Assembly (NCBI GenBank): GCA_009787745.1
Contig: WQST01000052.1
Location: 1 to 12,134, forward strand
DNA from: Lachnospiraceae bacterium
GTDB lineage: Bacteria; Bacillota; Clostridia; Lachnospirales; Lachnospiraceae
DNA length: 12,134 nucleotides
Direction: 5' to 3'
This document shows positions 1-6,200 of the stretch, one piece after another. Below the pieces are notes generated by a model. That model had not been told where the DNA came from and did no database searches. It saw only the letters and a program-made list of their open reading frames with translations. Every line of letters starts with the position of its first letter. The first letter of the stretch is position 1. Position numbers and translations under genes: made by a program.

Positions 1-545
1 AAATGCTTACACTGGGCATTATTGACAAGCCCCATCGGAAACTTAAGCATCCCTTCCTTGTCCATCGAAAGAAGTCTGAGAATACCGGTCGTCGTCTCTT
101 CACAGCCGCCGATAATTCCTTCGATTAGTTGCGGGTACTCGGTATGAATCGCCGTTACTAAATCACCGCCGTCGTCAATTACGATGCCCGGCCCACATTC
201 CACAGTTTTACGGATATGTGCCTCATATTCTTCTTTGGTCGAGGCGTGCCAAGCATAAACATTCATTCCGGCGGATACTAAAGCCGCCGCGACATCATCC
301 TGAGTTGAAAGCGGGTTAGAACCGGTAATAAACATCTCGGCGCCGCCTGACTTAAGAACATGGCATAAATAAGCGGTTTTAGCTTCCAAATGTATTGATA
401 AAGCCACTTTTACCCCGTCAAAAGGTTTCTTTGCTTTAAATTCTTCTTCAATTCCGCGCAGAAGCGGCATATTACTTTTAACCCAATCAATTTTTTTCTG
501 ACCTTCTTTTGCCAGGCTTATATCTCTGATTTCACTGTTATGCAT
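1..545 (-). CDS. ahcY: Adenosylhomocysteinase, N-terminal 181 residues (partial, runs off left edge)
   Basis: S-adenosylhomocysteine hydrolase is a cytosolic NAD-dependent enzyme that splits S-adenosylhomocysteine into adenosine and homocysteine, relieving product inhibition of methyltransferases. I translated the minus strand from the ATG at 543-545; the frame stays open to the window edge. Visible family motifs are IHLEAKTA (residues 51-58), GSNPLSTQDD (75-84), DDGGDL (124-129) and GCEETTTG (147-154). By alignment from memory with the human enzyme, H52, D128 and E150 match catalytic His55, Asp131 and Glu156, and the TTT run contacts NAD. The wording GSNPLSTQDD resembles Thermotoga/Clostridia-type enzymes. 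A purine-rich AGGAAAGG ribosome site lies just upstream, which supports this start. The NAD-binding Rossmann half lies outside the window. It is divergent from the 809 gene. No SAH riboswitch was recognised in the roughly 70-nt leader. Confidence 0.95.
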   Translation of the reverse strand, partial: MHNSEIRDISLAKEGQKKIDWVKSNMPLLRGIEEEFKAKKPFDGVKVALSIHLEAKTAYLCHVLKSGGAEMFITGSNPLSTQDDVAAALVSAGMNVYAWHASTKEEYEAHIRKTVECGPGIVIDDGGDLVTAIHTEYPQLIEGIIGGCEETTTGILRLLSMDKEGMLKFPMGLVNNAQCKH

Positions 546-623
546 TAAATTTCCAACCTTTCCTTTCGCCGCGAGGCGGTTATGTATGCGCACTAAAGCG
601 GCGCCAGAATAATTTCTATAAGT

Positions 624-652
624 ATTATATCATTTTGCCTCTGACAACACAA
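624..652 (-). promoter_or_regulatory. Promoter of ahcY (extended -10)
   Basis: On the minus strand, TTGTGT (647-652) is followed by a 17-bp spacer and a perfect TATAAT (624-629) preceded by TGA, giving an extended -10. The predicted leader of about 70 nt contains a small GC-rich hairpin (CCGC-GAG-GCGG at 569-579) ahead of the ribosome site. Confidence 0.65.
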
Positions 653-694
653 ACATAGAATTTAATTCAGAGATTTAATTACAAAAAATTCTTG

Positions 695-723
695 TAGACC
701 AATCGGCATAAAGCGTATATAAT
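695..723 (+). promoter_or_regulatory. Promoter of the Cys/His-module protein gene
   Basis: TAGACC (695-700, four of six matches to TTGACA) is followed by a 17-bp spacer and a perfect TATAAT (718-723). Transcription would start near 730, leaving a leader of about 80 nt that contains the palindrome at 765-781. Confidence 0.55.
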
Positions 724-764
724 AGAAAGCAGAAGAATAGCCCCAAGGGAAGTCATAGGTGTTA

Positions 765-781
765 GTGTAAATACTTTACAC
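765..781. promoter_or_regulatory. Perfect 7+3+7 palindrome, possible operator
   Basis: GTGTAAA-TAC-TTTACAC is a perfect inverted repeat about 40 bp downstream of the -10 box and 27 bp before the start codon at 809. The two-fold symmetry and position fit a roadblock operator for a dimeric repressor. I cannot assign a regulator family, and no regulator gene sits beside it. As RNA it would be only a weak hairpin. Confidence 0.4.
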
Positions 782-808
782 GATTATTGGATACATGTAG
801 GTTTTGGG

Positions 809-1882
809 ATGAGTGGAATTTTTAAGGTTCTTAATAGTTTTTTAGGTGTTTTAGCGATTATTACATGTCTGGCGGCGGTTTGCATTATTGCGTATTCGAT
901 TATCAGGCCTGATTTGAGCGGGCTTGGTTTGGGAAGGGTTACGGCTGCTGTCGAAGAGGGAAATGAGGAAACGGGCGCAGAGGTGTCTCCTTCCGTTTCT
1001 GTGGAACTGAGTAACGATGGATCGGAAGCAGAGCCGGTGTTCGCAGAGCATATCCACCATTATAAGGAAGATATTTATCCGCGGGCGACTTGTTTAAGCA
1101 ACGGCCGTGCGACTTTTATGTGCAATTGCGGTGATTTATATTATGAAGAAATCGAAGCTTTAGGGCATTTGTTAGGTGAATGGGTGACTCTGACCGCCCC
1201 GACCGCGACCCTTGACGGCGTTCGGATAAGGGTTTGTTCCCGGTGCAATGAGACCATTGCCCGTGAAATGCTTCCATCAACAGGAGGAGCGGACGCATCT
1301 AATTCTTCACCTGCACCATCAGTATCGCCTACACCGAGGCCGTCGCCGCACGTCCATAATTACATTGCCTCGATTTCACGGGAACCGACTTGTTCTGTCG
1401 CCGGAATCAGGAAATTTACCTGTTCTTGTGAGTCATTTTATCTGGAAAATATTAACGCCATCGGACATTTATCAGGTCCATGGAGTACCATAAAAGAACC
1501 GACGGCAGACAGCACAGGAATCAGACAGCGTATTTGTAATGTTTGCAAAGTCCTTATTGATACACAAACGATTGCCAGGTTGACGGCTTCTCCGTCGCCG
1601 TCCGCAGGTGCGACCCCCGCGTCGTCGCCATCAGGTACCCCTGCCGCATCACCGTCAGGCAGTGCCAGACCTTCGACAGGACCGCATACACATACCTTTG
1701 CATACTATACCAGATTAGTTCCGACTTGCACGGATAAAGGTATCAGCACAGGCACTTGTTCCTGCGGAGATGAAGATAGTAAACTAATCGACATTGATAA
1801 AGATAACCATAACTTTAACTTTAACGGTGTCTGCACACGTTGCGGTTTCTCACGAAATGCCAGCCCCAGCTCGAGTCCGTAA
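809..1882 (+). CDS. Membrane-anchored protein with three Cys/His-rich (doubled-CXXC-like) modules
   Basis: 357 residues, function unknown. Residues 11-31 form one hydrophobic helix with a Lys before it and no clear cleavage site, so the protein is probably held by an N-terminal anchor with the rest outside the cell. Three modules follow at about 81-153, 181-253 and 293-347. Each begins HxH and carries a Cys, a CxC and a final CxxC: C95/C105/C107/C143/C146, then C195/C205/C207/C243/C246, then C307/C317/C319/C342/C345. Modules 1 and 2 also share a GHLxGxW segment. Linkers 154-180 and 254-292 are rich in Ser, Pro, Ala and Thr, like cell-wall spacers. Similar Cys-paired modules occur in surface proteins of Clostridia; metal binding is inferred from the ligand pattern. 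ATG 809 is the only plausible start, since no in-frame ATG, GTG or TTG lies between the promoter and it. Its ribosome site is weak. Confidence 0.85.
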   Translation: MSGIFKVLNSFLGVLAIITCLAAVCIIAYSIIRPDLSGLGLGRVTAAVEEGNEETGAEVSPSVSVELSNDGSEAEPVFAEHIHHYKEDIYPRATCLSNGRATFMCNCGDLYYEEIEALGHLLGEWVTLTAPTATLDGVRIRVCSRCNETIAREMLPSTGGADASNSSPAPSVSPTPRPSPHVHNYIASISREPTCSVAGIRKFTCSCESFYLENINAIGHLSGPWSTIKEPTADSTGIRQRICNVCKVLIDTQTIARLTASPSPSAGATPASSPSGTPAASPSGSARPSTGPHTHTFAYYTRLVPTCTDKGISTGTCSCGDEDSKLIDIDKDNHNFNFNGVCTRCGFSRNASPSSSP

Positions 1883-1975
1883 GTTGAGGAAATAATTAAT
1901 TAAAGGTAAAATGCCGCTTTATTCGGAAATTTCTCAGTAGTAGAGTTATCTTGAATTACGATAGTGAGAATTGGC

Positions 1976-2035
1976 ATAATATAAATAACAGTTACGCTCG
2001 TAACTGTTATTTATATTATTATATATTGTTTTTTT
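1976..2035 (+). terminator. Terminator hairpin after the Cys/His-module gene
   Basis: Arms 1976-1995 and 2000-2019 form a perfect 20-bp stem with a GCTC loop, followed after a short AT stretch by seven T residues (2029-2035). The stem is unusually long and AT-rich for a simple terminator, but the placement 93 bp past the stop codon fits. Confidence 0.7.
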
Positions 2036-2142
2036 GTTTCAAAGCAAAATTTCTAGCGATTATCGCCATTAAAACGTAATATAGAAGTACTCACAAGCAG
2101 ATTTTCGCTTATCAACCGTTTCGCATGAAATTTAAAATTTTG

Positions 2143-2171
2143 TGTAATTTTTTTGGTAAGCGTGATATAAT
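2143..2171 (+). promoter_or_regulatory. Promoter of the Rpn/PD-(D/E)XK gene (extended -10)
   Basis: TGATATAAT (2163-2171) is a perfect extended -10. The matching -35 position (2143-2148, TGTAAT) is poor, so recognition probably relies on the TGN extension. The start codon follows 27 bp downstream. Confidence 0.5.
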
Positions 2172-2198
2172 AGCAGTATAAGGTAGGTTCATAAATTA

Positions 2199-3002
2199 AT
2201 GACAAAACTCGAATATACGTTTCAAAACGACATTCTATTTAAGCTTGTATTTTCTCGCAATAAAAGCTTATTGAAAAAACTTGTTGCGGTACTGCTCGGA
2301 ATACCATATAAGAGCATTACTAAATTTACTATTACGAACCCGGAAATAACACCGGAAGCAATGGGTGATAAGTTCTGTCGGCTAGATATTAACATGATGG
2401 TAAATGACCAAATAACTGACTTGGAAATTCAAGTCGCCAATGAGGGTGACTACCCCGAACGTTCCCTTTATTACTGGGCGCGTGAGTATTCTACCGCTCT
2501 CAAAGAAGGCGGTGAATATATAGATTTACCTCGTACAATAGTCATTAGTATTATCGCTTTCAAGTTGTTCAAGTGCAAAGAATTTCATTCTGAGTTTATG
2601 GCTCTTGAAGTAAAACGACATGAAGCATTAACAGATAAGTTTAACATGATATTTTTTGAATTACCGAAAGTGCCTAAGACTATATCAAAAGATGATAAAT
2701 TACAGTTATGGCTCTCTTTATTTAACGCTGACACCGAAGAACGGCTAAAAGAAATTGAAGAAACGGGGGTTACAGAAGTGGAACAAGCAATTAAAGCATA
2801 TCGTAGTGTATCGGCAACTAATGAGTTCAAAGAGCTGGAACGTTTACGTGAACGTGCAAGGCATAATGAAGCGTCTGCGCTTGGAAATGCCAGACGTAAG
2901 GCATTTCGTGAAGCAGAGGGAAAATGGAAAGTTGTTGTTGCGGAAAAAGACGCTGAACTTGAATCACTCCGCAAACAGCTAAAGGATTTAAAATCAAAGT
3001 AA
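2199..3002 (+). CDS. Rpn-like PD-(D/E)XK nuclease family transposase-related protein
   Basis: 267 residues. The opening (YTFQNDILFKLVFSRNK, residues 6-22), then GIPYKSI, then a D63...E76-x-Q78 pair and the YYWAREYS block (91-98) match the PD-(D/E)XK nuclease family transposase / Rpn recombination-promoting nuclease group, from family knowledge. D63 and the E-x-Q pair are the likely metal-binding catalytic residues, so the nuclease core looks intact. Residues 205-267 are charged and predicted to form a coiled coil, probably for oligomerisation; charged helical tails are common in these proteins. Length is normal for the family. Rpn proteins make DNA breaks that raise RecA-independent recombination and have been linked to phage defence, but the role here is unknown. 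ATG 2199 is supported by AAGGTAGG 11 nt upstream. The gene stands alone, with a hairpin directly after its stop codon. Confidence 0.85.
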   Translation: MTKLEYTFQNDILFKLVFSRNKSLLKKLVAVLLGIPYKSITKFTITNPEITPEAMGDKFCRLDINMMVNDQITDLEIQVANEGDYPERSLYYWAREYSTALKEGGEYIDLPRTIVISIIAFKLFKCKEFHSEFMALEVKRHEALTDKFNMIFFELPKVPKTISKDDKLQLWLSLFNADTEERLKEIEETGVTEVEQAIKAYRSVSATNEFKELERLRERARHNEASALGNARRKAFREAEGKWKVVVAEKDAELESLRKQLKDLKSK

Positions 3003-3012
3003 AAAATCAGTC

Positions 3013-3066
3013 GATACTAAATCTCTAAAGGCATTTATTTAGTCATGCCTTTAGAGATTTAGTATC
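3013..3066. repeat. Perfect 22-bp inverted repeat behind the Rpn-like gene (probable terminator)
   Basis: Arms 3013-3034 and 3045-3066 are exact reverse complements with a 10-nt loop (3035-3044). The repeat begins 10 bp after the stop codon. The right arm is followed by TTTATCTATC, a weak T tract. It could be a factor-assisted or bidirectional terminator, or a structure connected with the nuclease gene. Confidence 0.7.
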
Positions 3067-3169
3067 TTTATCTATCAAAATCAAAATTCCGTTTGGTCAT
3101 TTAACCAAGTCCCGGTGCATTTACTAGATGTTGTGCTAACAAATACCAAAATCAAATTTTACTCGGTGC

Positions 3170-3193
3170 TAAACTCAAAGATAAACTCAAAAA
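3170..3193. repeat. Two tandem 12-bp repeats upstream of the pump promoter
   Basis: TAAACTCAAAGA (3170-3181) is followed directly by TAAACTCAAAAA (3182-3193), ending 8 bp before the -35 box. The AT-rich run could act as an UP element or as an activator site; this is inference. Confidence 0.4.
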
Positions 3194-3201
3194 ACTATTT
3201 A

Positions 3202-3231
3202 TTGACAATCACAGACAAATTAGCTTATACT
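3202..3231 (+). promoter_or_regulatory. Promoter of the RND pump / tetR operon
   Basis: Perfect TTGACA (3202-3207), an 18-bp spacer, then TATACT (3226-3231, five of six matches). Predicted transcription start is near 3238, immediately before the palindrome at 3244-3259. This is the best core promoter in the window. Confidence 0.75.
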
Positions 3232-3243
3232 AAAAGTCACTCG

Positions 3244-3259
3244 CCGACCGACTGGTCGG
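3244..3259. promoter_or_regulatory. TetR-type operator at the pump promoter
   Basis: CCGACC-GACT-GGTCGG is a perfect 6+4+6 inverted repeat lying 12 bp after the -10 box, over the first transcribed bases. The symmetry, GC-rich half sites and location are typical of operators for TetR-family repressors, and a TetR gene closes this operon. A bound dimer would block transcription of both pump and repressor. Confidence 0.65.
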
Positions 3260-3292
3260 ACGGAAATAATCGTAAGATGGGAATCATTTATA

Positions 3293-6200
3293 ATGATCGA
3301 AAAATTAAGTGTCAAAAAGCCATATACAATTTTGGTGGGTGTTTGCCTTGTCATAATTTTGGGAATCGTTTCATTTACCAGAATGACATCCGACCTAATG
3401 CCGAACATCAGCTTACCATATGTCATAATCATGACTACATATCCGGGCGCCAGCCCTGAGACCGTGGAGATGGTGGTAACTAAGCCGGTTGAAGCGATGA
3501 TGGCGACAGCCAGCAATATCGAGAACATCAGTTCTGTGTCAAATGAAAACTATTCACTGGTAATCTTAGAGTTCGCCCAAAACGCCAACATGGATTCCGT
3601 TTCATTGGAATTACGGGAAAAAATCGACCAAATCAAGCCATATTGGGATGATTCGGTCGGCAATCCGATTATCATGAAAATGAATCCCGATATGATGCCG
3701 GTTATGATTTCGGCTGTCGGCGGGAAGGACATGTCTTATTCCGAAATCAGCGAACTGGTTACGAACAAAATTGTTCCTGAACTTGAAAGTATCGAAGGCG
3801 TTGCTTCGGTCAGTACTTCGGGTTTATTAGAAGAAAGCGTTCACGTAATTATTCGTCAGGAAAAAATTGACGAGATTAACAAGCAGGTTTTCGGCTATAT
3901 TGAAGGAGAAATGGCGGATGCCGAACTTAAGCTTGCCGAAGGGCGAGATGAAATATTAGAAGGTCAGGAAAAACTTAACGAAGCACAGCAGGAACTAGAC
4001 GATGCTCGTAAGGAATTACTTGACGGTAAGAAAGAAGTCAGGGATGGAAGACTGGAAATCGCCGACGGTAAAAAGGAACTTGCCGACGGAAAAATAGAAA
4101 TTGCCGACGGTAAAAAGGAATTAAACAAAGGCCGCGATGAACTTTCCAATAAACAGGAAGAAGTAATTAGCCAAATGGCGGAAGCAGAAAAAATGCTTTT
4201 AACAGGTAAGGCTAGTTTGGAAGCGGCGAAGATTCAAATAATGACGAATATTGCCTCGGTTAAAGCTCTTGCCGAGGGAGCAGATTTAGCGTTACAAGGG
4301 TTGCCGCTGGTTGAGCAAGGTATTTCAGGAATAACGTTATTAATTACTGAACTTAATAATTTAATAAACGACCCTGCGATTGCGCCGATGTTAGCTTTTT
4401 TAGGTATTAATATTGATGTAGATAATGATAGCATTGATGTATTAATTGCAACATTTAGCCCTTTAGCGGCTGTTCCGATGGCACCGCCACAAATTCAAGA
4501 TTTAATTGATGCTCTAAATCTGTTTAAAAATAGTATGGCTAATGCAGGTACAAAAACATTACCCCAATTATTAGACCAATTAAACGCCCAAAAAACTACT
4601 ATTAATAATACCTTAGCCGCCCTCAATGCCGCTACTATGAGCATGGGAGCCACTCAATACATAAATTTATTGAACACCCAACTTGCCGAAATCGAAAAAA
4701 ACCTCGCTACAGTCAACGAAGGAATCATCGAATTATCCAAAGGCAACATAACCGCCGCAATCGAATTCGCCGGCGGCAAAATGATGATCGAACTCGGCGA
4801 ATTTCAACTAAACGCCGCGGAACTTCAACTTGACGCCGTCGAAAAACAATTGGAAGCCGCCGGAAAACAATTAGACGCCGCCATCAAACAAATCGAAACA
4901 GGTGAAGAGCAACTGGTAAGCGGTCAGGAAACCATTGATGAAAACTTCCAAAAGCTTTTGGATGCCCTTGACCAAATCACCGAAGGCGAAGAACAACTTG
5001 CCGAAGCCAAAGAAAACGCGCTCCTAAGCGCAGACATGCACGGCATCATAACCGTCGATTTGGTAAAAGCCTTACTCGCGGCTCAGAATTTCTCCATGCC
5101 GGGTGGATATGTCACCGAAGAAGGCGTTGACTACCTCGTTCGTGTCGGTGATAAACCTGACAATATCGACGATTTGCAAGCAATGCCGCTCCTTAACATG
5201 CAAATGGAAGGTGTAGACATAATTACCCTTGAAATGGTCGCCGATGTTTTCATGACCGATAATTCAGGTGAAATTTATGCCAACGTCAACGGCTCTAACG
5301 GCGTTATCCTAACGATTCAAAAGCAAACAGGGTATTCAACGGGAGCGGTTTCCGACCGCTTGCTAAAAAAATATGAAGAACTTAAACAACAAGATCAACG
5401 CATCGTCCTGATTACCTTTATGGATCAGGGTATTTATATCGACCTGGTCACGGGGGCAATCGTTAATAACATCGTCTTTGGAGCGATTTTGGCGGTTCTT
5501 TTCTTGGCATTCTTCTTACGCGACATCAAACCGACCCTGGTTATCGCTTGTTCAATTCCGATTAGCTTAATTACGGCGGTCGCGCTGATGTATTTTTCGG
5601 GGGTAACATTAAACGTTATTTCCCTATCAGGTTTGGCGCTTGGAATTGGGATGTTGATTGATAATTCGATTGTTGTTATCGAAAATATCTACCGAATGCG
5701 CGCCGAAGGCAAATCGCGGATTGAAGCCGCGATTCAGGGAACCAGAGAGGTAAGGGGAGCGATTATCGCCGCGACTTTGACGACGATTTGCGTTTTTGCC
5801 CCGATTATTTTTACCGAGGGCATCACCCGTCAATTATTCATCGATATGGGTCTGACGATTGGCTATTCGTTGGGCGCCAGCTTACTTGTGGCAATGACAG
5901 TCGTTCCGGCACTAGCTTCCAAGCTTTTAAGCACCGCCGAAATCAGAAAAGAATTTAAATGGTACCAAAAACTGGTTGATGTTTACGAAAAAGGTTTGCA
6001 TTTCAGCCTTAAATATAAGTTCGTTGTATTAATTCCCGCGATAGTTTTGCTGATTTTATCGGGTGTCCTTTCATATTCAAAGGGATTCGCCTTTATGGAT
6101 GATATGGACAGTCCGCAAATGTCTTTAACGCTTGAATTTCCGGCGGATACGTTGCTTGAAAAAAGCAGTACCTTAACCGATCGGGTGGTCGAGATTGTCC

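Larger units (their letters stand above)
1883..2198. other. Intergenic stretch with terminator and downstream promoter
   Basis: This 316-bp AT-rich gap holds the strong hairpin at 1976-2035 and, at its right end, the promoter and ribosome site of the nuclease-family gene (AAGGTAGG at 2180-2187). I saw no small gene or RNA gene in the remainder. Confidence 0.6.

Noticed and set aside
546..623. Possible SAH or SAM riboswitch in the ahcY leader
   Set aside because: The leader is only about 70 nt with one small GC hairpin, and I could not match the conserved cores of known SAH or SAM riboswitches.
1931..1970. TTCTCA...TGAGAA inverted repeat before the 20-bp hairpin
   Set aside because: Six-base arms 28 bp apart, with no consistent inner pairing, are likely chance.
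3115..3459. 114-residue plus-strand open frame overlapping the pump start
   Set aside because: It runs through the promoter, operator and first 167 bases of the pump gene in another frame, and has no recognisable domain or ribosome site.
3964..4149. Minus-strand Ser/Leu-rich open frame opposite the heptad repeats
   Set aside because: The repetitive look is just the complement of the plus-strand heptad codons.
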